Shown here: one piece after another, positions 11,085 through 21,976 of the stretch
Numbering within the stretch: the first letter of the stretch is position 1
How the letters are laid out: every line of letters starts with the position of its first letter
DNA from: Annona cherimola
Lineage: Eukaryota > Streptophyta > Magnoliopsida > Magnoliales > Annonaceae
Reading direction: 5' to 3'
Assembly: GCA_030490835.1 (NCBI GenBank)
Contig: CM059971.1
Coordinates: 4,038,545-4,102,544 of the forward strand
Length of the DNA stretch: 64,000 nucleotides
The notes under the pieces: model-generated
Seen by the model: only the letters and a program-made list of their open reading frames with translations
Databases searched by the model: none
What the model was told of the DNA's origin: nothing
Made by a program: the position numbers and the translations under genes

Positions 11085-13105
11085 TCAGCCGTATCAGAGC
11101 AAGAAAATGTCTTCCTTGCCAGTTGATTTGAATATTCTCAACATTAATATTGTTCTGATTCGTGTGTCATATGTCGATAATAATGACGAAAAATTTTCAT
11201 ATATTGCAAATAAAATTTTATTTAATCAAAAGTTGATAATAAATTTGTTAGTCATGGGTTGATAATAATAAAATTTTATTTATCATATGTTGATGATAGA
11301 AATAAATTTTTTGTGATAAATTGATAATTATTAGTCTAGATCTAATATTATACTTATATTAGACTTAGTTTATAAATAGAAATAATTTTATGAAAACAAA
11401 TTACCTCTGTTTATCTTGCCATTTTTTTTTTTTACAAAGTATATTGTTTTTTATAGTTGGAAAAAACCGAGTCGAATTAAATCTGGGAGTTATATATGTG
11501 ACCTAGCAATTTGATGTTGATATTAATATCATGCGTAAGCAGAGACTATACCACATTTTTTTTATGTCTTTTTGGGAGTTCGTTGTTGATTGATTTACTA
11601 TGAGCTTTTATAGGAGTTTGATTTTGTTGTTCGAACTTCTTGCTCCATAGTTGAAATGTTTCAATTTGGATTTTCTCTACTTTAAATTCGCTAGTTAATA
11701 TATCGTAATTGGTAACCAATTTATTTATTTTTAGTATTTTTTTAATTAAACTTGCTTTTATGAAACCCTTCTTCTATGTAACTTTTTATATCTTTAAAAA
11801 TCTTGTTGATGAAAAAATTATTTTATCAATTATATTTATCATCATTTATATTATTGTAGAAACTCTCTCATTTGTTAGTATTAATATATATGAGCTACAT
11901 TAAATGTGTAAAATTAATATAATAAAATAATTTTTTAGTAGTATTTTCAACTTTTAAACCATCTAAGACATTATTATTATGTGGATAAATGATTTTATAT
12001 AGTATTATTACATTTTAATACATATATGAATGAATCTAAATATTTTTCTAATTTATAATTTACGCATAAATATATTCATTTTTTGAGCAAATAATGACCC
12101 ATGTGCATATTTATTTGAATGAAACTTGATTTTTATATAAATAAATGGTATTAAATACATTGAATAGATTAAATTTTAAATCAATAAGCAACACCTTAAA
12201 AATTAAGGGGTTTCATGTTTTTTTTTAATTTGATACAAAATTATGATAGAAAAGTATGATCAATGGTTCCTGTTTAACGTGCTTCAAATTTTGAGTCTTT
12301 TCTCATAAGTTGACCATATAAAATTTATTCATATCATAATTGGATCTATGCATATATAGGTTGGCTTAAGTATTAGTTAATTCAATATCTTTGTTGTGGA
12401 ATAAGCTAACTAGCCAACGAATATTAGTGTTTTGTGGTTCCGAAATTCTGCATGATTATTTTTTATTAGTTCATTCATTATTATTTATTTTGATTAGTTC
12501 AAATAAGTAATAACGTAAAACAATGAAATCACATAGATGAAGCCTTGTGGTTTAATGGAATAAGAAAAATAAATTCATAACATTATATCTTAAAGTTAAT
12601 TTAAAATATATTTTTTGGTTTAAATTTAATTCTAAGGGAATTATAAAATTATTTAATTTAATTTTTTAGTAAATTAAATATATATAGGAGTTGTCGACAT
12701 TAATAATAAAAAATAATTTCGATAAAATACAATTAAAGTTCTATTATACGACCAATATTAATGTCTAAGCTAGAAGTTCAAAGACAAATTTCTAAAACAG
12801 ATTCATGATTATTTCATTAGGATTTTCTAAATGCAAGGAGAGCTTTCCATTATCTCACTTCTTAACTGGCTTTCCAAAGAATCTATATGCGAAATTTAAT
12901 TGCTCTTAAAATTTTTTTTAAAAATATTCTTATGTTAGGTGAATGGACCGATAACACTCATATCTTGAGTAAAAGAATCAATACGTAATATATATTTTGG
13001 TAGCGCTCATATTTTTTATGATTATTTTTACATGTCGAAATAAACTTGGTTGGTCAGATGAGGATGCCACATACTTGTTTATTAATTGATGGTGAAAATA
13101 AGCAG
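11085..13105 (+). repeat. Intronic tandem block, unit 2
   Basis: Diverged partner of 8625-10975, ending at the acceptor of CNL exon 2. The end of unit 1 (about 10910-10960) aligns with the sequence running into this acceptor, so the intron has been roughly doubled by a tandem duplication. Both units are also seen in the right segmental copy, so the doubling is the older event. Confidence 0.7.
11880..12200 (+). mobile_element. MITE family B, copy 1
   Basis: AT-rich element with interior AAACCATCTAAGACATTATT and ATGAATGAATCTAAATATTT. Related copies, some inverted, are at about 28850-29190, 34260-34800 and 44540-44880. Ends are poorly defined and there is no coding capacity. Confidence 0.5.
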
Positions 13106-16100
13106 GTACGTGATTGCTTACTTTCACCTTACACCGGTTTGGATCATGTAGCGTCGCGTTATAAGATTGCGCGACGCATATCAGAAATTAGGGAGAGGTT
13201 GGATCAGATTTACAGAGATAAAAGGCAGTTCAATTTCAGCAGCCGTTCAAGTGATGGGCAGGGGCAGCTTGTAAGCAGTAGGCCTACCACAGGTTCGAAG
13301 ATTGAAGTAAAGATGATTGGCAGAGACAAGGACAAGAATGAAATCAGAAACATGCTGGTAAGCGGAAGTAGTAATGAAGATGGGCAGGTTCGTGTGGCTG
13401 CTATTGTTGGCATCGGGGGGCAAGGCAAAACCACTCTTGCTAGGGAAATCTACAACGACAAGAGTGTGCGGGTGCATTTTGATTTGTTTTCATGGGTTTG
13501 TGTAACTGAAATTTTTGATGCGACCAAGGTCATCAAAGCACTTTTGGATGATCTAAAGGTAGACACTACTGCCCATGATCTAAGCCGATGGCAAACAGAG
13601 CTCTGTGACAAACTAAAGGGGAAACGCTTTTTGGTTGTTCTGGATGATGTCTGGAATGAGGATGAAGAAAAGTGGAATCCAGTAAGGGCTTCTTTAACAA
13701 GTGGGGTTGTTGGAAGTAGAATCTTAGTTACAACACGGAGTCGGAAGGTAGCAGACACAATGGATGCTATCTACATCCGTGAGTTGCAAGGCTTGTTAAA
13801 AGATGATGCTTGGAGATTGTTTAGTAGCGAAGCTTTCGCTGAGGGAAATGATAAAAACCGTTCTGATTTACAAGATATAGGAAGAAAAATAGTAAGCAAG
13901 TGCAAAGGAGTGCCCCTTTCAATCAAGGTAATGGGAAGTGCCATGAAAGGCAAGACGTCAGCGGAAGATTGGGAAAACATTTTGAAGAGTGCAATGTGGT
14001 CGCTACCAGAAGCCGAAAATAAAATTTTACCTGCATTGTGGCTCAGCTATTATAGTCTTCCAAAACCACTAAAGCAATGTTTTGCATATTGTTCTATATA
14101 TGAAAAGGATGAAGAGATGGCTAAGGATGAGTTGGTTAAATTGTGGGTTGCACAGGGTTTTGTTCATGCACAGGGAGATAGAAAAGTGGAAGACATTGCT
14201 GCAGAATATTTTGATGGTTTAGTGGCGCGGTCTATGTTTCAAGAAGACGAAGGTGATGGAAGTAGTTGTACAATGCACGACCTTCTTCATGATTTAGCAG
14301 GACTCATCACAGAGGATGAAACTTACGTCTGTGTGGGTGACAAGTCAAACCAATGTCCTGCTACTGTTCGTCACGCATCTTTACTTTTAAGTGAAAATAA
14401 CCCTAACATCAATTTCATTTCTTCTGGTGGAGCAAAAACATTGCGAACACTTTTCCTACATAATGTTGATAAAACTGATACAAGCCTTGATAATTTGTTT
14501 CGGCAAGCAAGATTTCTCAGGACATTGGTTTTTAGAAATCCACAAATTAAGAACTTGCCAAGAACTATTTGGAAACTAAAGCATTTGAGATATTTGGATT
14601 TGTCTTCCTCTCGGATTATGGAGTTGCCGAATATCATCAGCAAAATGAAGCACTTGAAATATCTGGACTTGAATTATTCAGAATTGCGAGAGCTACCAAA
14701 CGTCATTGGAAAATTGAAGCAATTGGCATATCTGGACTTATCTGCTTTAGAAATGGTTGAGTTGCCAGAATCAGTGTGTGTTATCTCCACAATTTGCATA
14801 CTTTGAAACTCAATTATTGTTATAAACTGAAAAAATTACCAAGAGGTATGGGTGGAATGGTTGGATTGAGACATCTTGAAATAAATGACACCGATAGCCT
14901 TGAGTATTTACCGGAAGGGATGGGCAAAATGACTTCCCTCGAAACATTAAGTAAATTCATTGTGGGAGGTGAAGGGGGATGTGAGGTTAATGAACTGCAG
15001 CAACTCAATTGTCTCCAAGGAAGTTTAGTAGTACAAAACCTACAGAAGGTGTCGAGTATTGAAGAAGCTTGTAAAGCAGAATTACATAACAAGCCAAACC
15101 TTCAGAGATTGGTTTTGGACATGTCATCATATAGGGTTGAAGCGGCAACGACCTCAGGAAGAGATGACGCAGACATAGAGAAGATGGATGGTGTACTTCA
15201 AGGCTTTCGTCCTCATGAGAATCTCGAAGAATTGGAACTACATTGCAATAGGCGCAATTCAAAGTTTCCGAGTTGGTTGGAGGATTTGTCTTTCACAAAG
15301 TTAACCAAGTTGGAAATACAAGGTATTGTTATTCGGTGTGAACAGAATAATCTGCCTTGGCTAGGGAAGTTACCTGCACTCAAATATCTCAGTTTGCGAA
15401 ATATTGATTTGAAAAAGGTGGGTCATGAGTTGTACTATGGGACTAATAGCACTGATGTTTTTGCAGGAGGAATAAAATCAGTATTTCCAGAGCTGGAACA
15501 ACTAATTCTCACAAACATGCATGAATTAGAGGAGTGGGAGTTGATGTCAGAACCAAATCAAGATATAATAATTATGCCACGTCTTTCTATGTTGAAGCTT
15601 GAAAATTGTCCGAAATTGACAGGGTTGCCTAATCACCTTGCCAATGCTCCTCTAACAAATCTAAAGATATCTCGCTGCCATAGACTTAAATGGACAGAGT
15701 GCTCATCTTCTTTTTCACTCCTTGAAAAAATCAATTTACACAGTAGCAGTGAATTTTTTTTAAGTGGTCTGCCGCATCTTCCAAAACTAAAGGAACTTCT
15801 CATTCAAGGAATCGAAACTCTGCCAAATGAAGGATGGGAGCGGCTATTTGTTTTACGACAGCTTGTAATTAAACGTTATGTTGAATTGAAGTCTCTACCT
15901 GATGGGATAACACAACTTCAGTCACTAGAGAATCTTGAAATTGATGGATGCTGCAAAATTGAGTCATTGCCTGAAGGATTGGGGCAACTCAAGAAACTTC
16001 AGTCGCTCAAGCTTAATGGTTTACAATTGTTGACTTATCTGCCAAATTCATTAGGACAGTTGGAGTCATTAGAGCGCCTTCATGTCCTTGATTCGAAGAA

Positions 16101-16983
16101 ATTACAATCATTGCCGAAGGGATTGGAACAATTGAAAATACTTAAGTCACTCAAAATCAGCAATGCAGAAGAATTGACTTGTTTACCTAATTCACTAGCA
16201 CAGCTTGAGTTGTTAGAGGATCTTGATATTAGCGGCTTAAGGAAATTAGAATCACTGCCTGAAGGGTTGGAACGATTCAAAAAACTCAAGTCACTTGAAA
16301 TCAGGGATGTAGAAATGCTAACTTGTCTGCCTAATTCACTAGGACAGTTGAAGTCATTAGAGAAACTTTGTATCAATTGCTTGAAGAATTTACAATCAGT
16401 GCCTCAAGAGTTGGGACAACTCAAGAAACTCAAGTCACTCACAATCAAAGGTGCAGAAGAGCTTACTTGTTTGCCAGATTCACTATGGCAGCTGGAGTCA
16501 CTGGAGTATTTTGAAATCAATGGCTCAGCAAAATTGGAGTCACTGCCTCATTCATTAGTACAACTAAAGAAACTCCGGTATCTCAAAATTGAAAATATGG
16601 AAGGCTTGGCTAATCTTCCTCAGTCATTGGAACAGCTTCAATCATTGGAGATACTTAATATTAGCCAATGCGGGAAATTAAAATCATTGCCTCATTGGTT
16701 GGGACAACTTAAGTCACTAAAGAGGCTTACAATCGGTGGGTGGAAGGAATTGAAATCGTTGCCTCGGTGGTTGGTACAACTCAAGGCACTCGAATTCTTG
16801 ACCATCTCACGGTGCACGGCTTTGAGGTCACTACCTCGTTGGTTGAAAGATCTTCCACTTCTCCGACGCTTGTCTATCCATGGTTGTCCACTATTGTCCG
16901 AGAGATACGAGAAGGAAGGAGGTGATGACTGGTCTAAGATTTTACAAATCCCTCGGTTCATTATAGATGGCCAATATATTTGA
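13106..16983 (+). CDS. CNL resistance protein, NB-ARC and LRR exon with a 2-bp frameshift
   Basis: Continues the receptor begun at 7066. NB-ARC motifs in order: P-loop GIGGQGKTTL (13409-13438), RNBS-A FSWVCVTEIFD, kinase 2 LVVLDDVW (about 13631-13653), RNBS-B GSRILVTTRSRK, GLPL-type CKGVPLSIKV, RNBS-D CFAYCSIYEK and MHD at 14273-14281. About five LRRs follow. At 14774-14781 the frame shifts by 2 bp inside a GT run; the first frame stops at 14804-14806, while LRRs continue at once in another frame to the stop at 16981-16983. Bridging the shift would give a receptor of roughly 1,390 residues with exon 1. The open frame begins upstream at 13046, but those 20 codons are unlike CNLs, so I start at the acceptor. 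As it stands the product would lack most LRRs. Pseudogene, sequencing error or a functional truncation are all possible. Confidence 0.8.
16030..16749 (+). repeat. Five 144-bp modules encoding paired LRRs
   Basis: Five units start at 16030, 16174, 16318, 16462 and 16606, exactly 144 bp apart. Each encodes 48 residues made of two 24-residue LRRs, the first of the type LTCLPNSLGQLESLE and the second of the type LESLPEGLEQLKKLKSL. Alternating similarity between modules shows growth by duplication of two-repeat blocks. One further pair of 24-residue repeats follows before the C-terminal tail. Confidence 0.85.
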
Positions 16984-17462
16984 GTGAATCATTTGTGCTA
17001 GTGATGAGTTTCAAATTCCAATCAGGTACTCTCTTAAATTGCAATCAAGATCTAAAGTTAAGTTTGCTGAGAAGCGCTTTCAAAATTGCTATTAACTGCC
17101 ATTTATCCACTGAAATCCTCTTTGTTTTTGCAGTTTTCGACTGTGCAATCATTTTATGGGAGGCCCATTGTAAAAAAAAGGGAAAAAAAGGTATGCATGC
17201 CTCTGATTAACCCGTACTACGATACTTTGTATTCGTTGATTTTTAATTTATAGAGTCATTTTTTAAAAAAATTTTGGAAATTCTGATTATGGTAAAACTT
17301 TTTAAAGAAAGATTTCTTTGTTATTTGCAGCTATTAGAATGTTTTGAAGAAATATGGCTAAATTTATGATTTACTAACAACAATTTATGCACTCTTGAGT
17401 CTCTAACAAAGAAGACGTGAGACTCATCATTTGCAAGTATGAAGATCTACCTGTATTCTAAT
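16984..17462 (+). other. 3' flank of the CNL gene, possible spliced 3' UTR
   Basis: No coding sequence. Several splice-like signals (AGGTATGC near 17190, TTTGCAG near 17330) suggest that the 3' UTR may carry an intron. The large composite element begins directly afterwards, so it seems to have landed in or close to the transcribed 3' region. Confidence 0.35.
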
Positions 17463-18775
17463 GAGTCCGGTTTCACTGCAAACGTTTTCACGTTTGCTTA
17501 AAGTGCAAATGTCACATTTGCTGTCGATTATAAGATGGGCGGTTGAGATTCACTATGGTAAAATTGGAAGACAAAAATTAAGACAAACATGTACACTTGC
17601 GTGTAGGAAATGTGCTCGTAAGGGACTTGCGTCGACATGGAGAAAGGGGACTTGCGTCGACAGTAGAGAGCGGACAGAGAGATCGCAGAAGAGGATTTGC
17701 GTCGACAGGAGAGAAAGCTTCCCTAGTCCCGATCCCAGTCCCAGTCCCCGCCCCCGTCGCCGTCACTTCCACCTTCGCCGGAGAGAAGGAGAGATCGCAG
17801 AGGGAGTTTGCATAAGAGGATTTGACAAAAAGAAGAAGCACCGATTGTGGTGCCGTCTCCGACGCTTCCGCCGTCCCCGTCACTCGTAGTTGCCATCGCA
17901 CTGTCGCGGAGAAGAGGAGAACCTAAGAAGGGGCGCCGAATCCTGCTGTCGACGAAGATGAGGTCGAAAATGTTAGATTTTTTTTCCAATTTCCTTCATT
18001 TCGCATGTAAACAATTTCGATTAGAATGATTTTTTTTGCATTTTCCTTCCATCTGCGTGTTTAGACTGGAGAGAGAGTGACGGATAGGAGGATAGCAGAA
18101 AAAGGAGAGGGAGATTGAAGAGAAAAATCGGGAAGAGGAGATTTACGAAAGCATCCTTGCCTTAATGGGGTTCATTTTTCCATTTTCGATTTTGAGTTCT
18201 GTACGTCATCATTGACATGTGGTCCGTTGGTTCTCTTCTTTTTTATAATTTCTTAGGTTGCTATTATTCTTGTTTTCTTACTGGGCATTTAAACATATGT
18301 ATATATGCATACATGAAAAGTTTTTTTTTTTGACTGGCACTGCTGTTCCGTTTCATATATTTAAGTGTTGGTTGGTTCGAAAGTCCTTTTTATCTCATAC
18401 AGCCCTCTTACCATGATTTTAGTAGGTTTTCAATTTAGTTATAGGAATTTATGCATAGAACAAGGAAACCGGCTGCATATTCCTTGCTCTATATGCTATA
18501 TTATTTTTAACACATTTCTTTAGTTTCTATGTTTTTTTAATTATGTAGGAATTAAGTGGTTCCATAGGGTTTATTTCTGGTTTTTAATAAATTCGCATGC
18601 AATAAGTTTGCCTTCGTTGGTCATGAATAAATAGCAGAACCTTTTTGATTGCTTTAGATTGATCACTTTGATAGAAAATCCATATTTGCATATAAAGGGA
18701 ATATGCAGTTGTTTTCAGTAGATCAGCAACGCAGTTAAGCACTGGAAGCTCATGCTGCAGCCTTTGCATCCTTTA
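17463..18775 (+). repeat. Left inverted arm of the composite element
   Basis: Matches the reverse complement of 27074-28393; in the first 170 bp I count about six differences. From the outside in, the arm holds an AT-poor end with CAAACGT motifs, a GC-rich block (about 17620-17960) with three copies of TTGCGTCGACA, a GA-rich stretch, an AT-rich stretch, and at the inner end a clathrin heavy chain exon. Pyrimidine-rich and CpG-rich arms are common in MULE ends. Confidence 0.85.
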
Positions 18776-19534
18776 AAGTGAGTTCTGACGTACCATTTGT
18801 GTTTTCAGATTATCTATTGTTGTGTTTAAATTGAGTTCCAAGACATCATTCACATTTCCTTGTCCCAGAACGGGCAATGATTCAATATGTCTGGCTGCAT
18901 GGACATCCTTTTATTTTAAACTTCTTTTTCCTAGTCTAAACCATTTATCATATTTATCCATATGGATTTATTTAAGATTCCCAAATCGCTTGTATTGAAG
19001 ACTTTTATATATACATATGGGAAACAATCTAATACAAATGGTTGTATTGAAATTTTCATGCAACCTCTTGATTTTTTTAATTTTAAACTGTTTTTTAAAT
19101 CTAAGCCATACATAATATTCATTATTTTCTATATATTTATGATGTCAAAAACAAAGTTCATTGGAAATTTTTGTTTTATAAATATTTAACACAATTTAAG
19201 AGTGAATATATAACTACAGAATTTTGGTAAATTTTGAGAATAAATATATACTATACAAAAGGTCTAAAAATATGAAATTTTTGGTATCATAGGTAAAAAT
19301 ATGAAATTTTTGGCATCATAGGTAAAAATATACATAGATGAATGCTATGAATGGTTTAGATTTTTTAAAAACTACTTTTAAAATGTAAAAGAAAGAGGTT
19401 GCATGAAAATTTTAATATAACTAGTTGCATTCGATTATTACTTTGTAAGCCTGTATATATGCTAAACATTTTTTTTTAAAAAAATTTAATATTTATATAT
19501 TTACTTTCAAACTAGGAAAATATTTTAATTTATG

Positions 19535-19880
19535 TAAATGCACAGTATGCATTTTGCTCAAAATGGGAATCATATAGTCATAAAATGTACATATACTCTA
19601 CTCAATGTATTTAGAATTATTTCTTTTATTAGTATACTAATTTTCATCCCAAATGGATGTGTATGGGTCTTATCCGAAAATGGTACAAAATCATTATAAT
19701 AAAATTGTTTAATGTAAATAATAATTTTAAAATTATTTTTTCAATATGTAAACTTTCTAAGATATAACTTATGCATAGACAAATGATTTTATAAAGTATT
19801 AATATATTTAAATGCATGCAGGACCCGCTTTGAGCCAAACGTACTGTGACTTATGGTGCATCTAACTACACTGGAACATA
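19535..19880 (+). mobile_element. MITE family A, copy 5
   Basis: Same family as 4831, here inside the first intron of the captured clathrin fragment. It keeps AAAATGGGAATCATATAGTC near the left end, the AGACAAATGATTTTATAAAG core and a right end with GGACCCGCTTTGAGCCAAA. It may have been captured with the intron or inserted later. Confidence 0.75.
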
Positions 19881-20688
19881 TATATATTCAAACTATGCTA
19901 ATTTTTACAAAATATAAGTTTCCAATGGAATTGACTTTTGGTAACATGATAAAACAAATAGTTTTAAACAAAATAAATCGTTTAGATTTGGAGAAAATTA
20001 GTTTAAACTAAAAAAGGGTTGGATGGACATCTCCACGCAGCCAGATGTGTTGAATCATTGCTCTAAAAGGCTAAAAGTTTTCTACATGTGATTTTTGAAA
20101 TTATAAATAAATGCATGTAGATAAACATGGTAAATGGTTTAGAATTGGAAATTTAAATAAAATAAAATAAAGGTGCTGAGGTGCTGCATGGACATCTCCG
20201 TTAAGCCTGCTGTATGGAATTATTGTCTTTCCAGATTAATTGTTCTAGCTCTAGATTTCTGAAAGCTTTTTAGTATGGATTTGTGATACTCATACCATTG
20301 CATCTCTGTGCAGGTTTCCGGAAATGACAATCCGTCTACTCTTATTTGCTTTGCGTCAAAGACACTGAATGCTGGTCAAGTTATTTCAGAGTTGCGTGTC
20401 AGTGAACTTCATGCATAGCCAGGTTTGTTCCATTTACACAATGCTGGGAATAGTCAAAGTTTATTGGCAACTGTACTTTCCACGTAATTAGACAAGTTGA
20501 ACTGAGGTTGTAGCTCTGTTAGTCTCTCCAATTCTATCAAGTCAGCAGTTGTTCTTTTAGACCAACTTCCATTAGAAGTTTCTTCACCATTTCCAATGAG
20601 AAGAATTGACATCTGCCTCTTTCCCCTCATGGCATCTAGTTATCTCTTAATATCAACTACTTTACACTAGAAAGCTGGAAGAAATTCA

Positions 20689-20708
20689 ATCTCTCTCTCT
20701 CTCTCTCG
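20689..20708. repeat. CT microsatellite
   Basis: Pure (CT)n run in a clathrin-fragment intron. Confidence 0.9.
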
Positions 20709-21976
20709 TATTGTGGTTATAATTAAAATTTCAAATATTTAACATGATAGTACAGCCAACTAAGATCATTAAGAATAAGCCGGTATTCTGATTTTAAATA
20801 ATGGGACGCAAACTGGAATTTTTCATGGTGCTTCTCTGTTTCATTTTTCTTTCATCAACCAGTTTTTGTGTTAATTTATTTTGCTATTCCAACCAGGGAA
20901 ACCACGCTTCACTAAGAAGCAGGCCCTTTTCTTCCTTTCAGATTTTGCAGACGACTTCCCAGTGTCAATGCAGGTTTGTTAATGGTTGCTGCATTTCCAA
21001 ATTGTGGCTCTGTCGAGCTGTTAATGACTTGTTTCTGTGACCTGCAGATATCACACAAGTACAGGCTGATATTTGTGATCACAAAGTTTGGGTTGTTATT
21101 TGTCTATGATCTTGAGACGACTTCTTCAATTTATAGAAATCAAATTAGTCCATATCCCATATTTTTGACTGCAGAAGCATCATCTGTGAGCGGTTTCTAT
21201 GCTATAAACAGAAGGGGACAAGTTTTGCTTGCCATTGTCAATGAAGCAACGATTGTGCCTTTTGTTCATGGTCGTGTATGGAGCATGTGTGATATTCTTA
21301 TGTTGAACTTGATGATTGTATACAAACACTCTTACATTCTGCTATTTTACAGTTAAACAATTTGGAACTGGCTGTTAGCCTTGCAAAGAGGGGAAGTCTT
21401 CCAGGAGCTGAGAATTTGGTGAGATAAGGATGCATGCTGGGTTTTATGCTTCTTGCTTGTTGCATGGCATTTCGAATATTTGCCGCAGAAGTCTGATTTC
21501 TTGTTCAACACAAAAAATGGGTCTATCGCCTACTTCTAAAGTATAAATGTCCATTTATTTGTTGAATACATGGAAGTTAATCTGGAATCATTGGTAATGC
21601 AGGTTGTTCAACGATTCCAAGAATTATTTGCTCAAATGAAGTACAAGGAGGCTGCTAAACTTGCTGCTGAATCTCCACAGGGAATTCTCCGCACACTTGA
21701 TACTGTTGCAAAATTTCAGGTATTATATCGTATTCCCTTTCCAATCTTTCATCATTAAAATATTTTCAACCTTTGATGCATAACCTTCGCATTACCGTAG
21801 TTTCTTTTTTTTCTTCCTGTATCAAATGCATGTGGAAAAGAATCTCTTTTTTGATTTTTGGCCCTTTTTCCATCCATTCTTCTTATCGATGGAGGTATAT
21901 GGTGAGAGCCTCCTGACTTCAATCACAGTTTTAAACTTCAAATTTAGGTAAACTCTGACTATTTCTCAAACTGCAG

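Larger units (their letters stand above)
4450..12262 (+). repeat. Segmental duplication, left copy
   Basis: Collinear with 37213-44947. The shared stretch includes three MITE family A copies, foldback elements, the CNL promoter, 5' UTR and coiled-coil exon, and most of the following intron. Sample comparisons show roughly 90% identity in the coding exon and in intronic DNA. The left copy has a foldback element at about 9505-9868 and a 66-bp tandem duplication that the right copy lacks. The right copy has a hAT insertion that this one lacks. Confidence 0.85.
7369..13105 (+). other. Presumed 5.7-kb intron of the CNL gene
   Basis: Donor AAG/GT at 7369 and acceptor AAGCAG/GT at 13105 are both phase 0 and would join the coiled-coil exon to the NB-ARC exon. 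The intron holds foldback elements, an exact 66-bp tandem duplication and two diverged tandem copies of a block of about 2.2 kb. Its first bases (7369-7437) resemble the first bases of exon 2, so exon-like sequence lies on both sides. There is no other gene. RNA evidence is needed to prove splicing. Confidence 0.55.
18694..21719 (+). pseudogene. Clathrin heavy chain fragment, six exons
   Basis: Exon pieces at 18694-18777, 20314-20422, 20897-20973, 21048-21275, 21353-21418 and 21603-21719 read as consecutive parts of the N-terminal beta-propeller and linker of clathrin heavy chain, the coat protein of endocytic vesicles. Motifs seen include [41 protein letters not shown] and QRFQELFAQ. Introns and GT/AG borders are kept, so genomic DNA rather than mRNA was copied. 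It covers only about residues 200-450 of a protein of about 1,700. Stops lie in the first exon (TAA at a Gln codon) and the second (TAG at a Gln codon), and one residue is lost in the third. The first intron contains a MITE. No function as clathrin is possible. Confidence 0.9.

Noticed and set aside
13046..13105. Upstream extension of the NB-ARC frame with its own ATG
   Set aside because: The 20 residues before the acceptor do not resemble the CNL coiled coil, and the AAGCAG/GT acceptor explains the frame better. It remains possible as a start if the gene is 5'-truncated.
17461..17901. Several overlapping Arg-, Pro- and Ser-rich frames in both arms
   Set aside because: Low-complexity translations of a GC-rich block on both strands; no domain, and the frames differ between the two arms.
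18584..18769. Minus-strand frame of 61 codons, with its equal at 27074-27259 on the plus strand
   Set aside because: It is antisense to the captured clathrin exon and is repeated only because it lies in the inverted arms.
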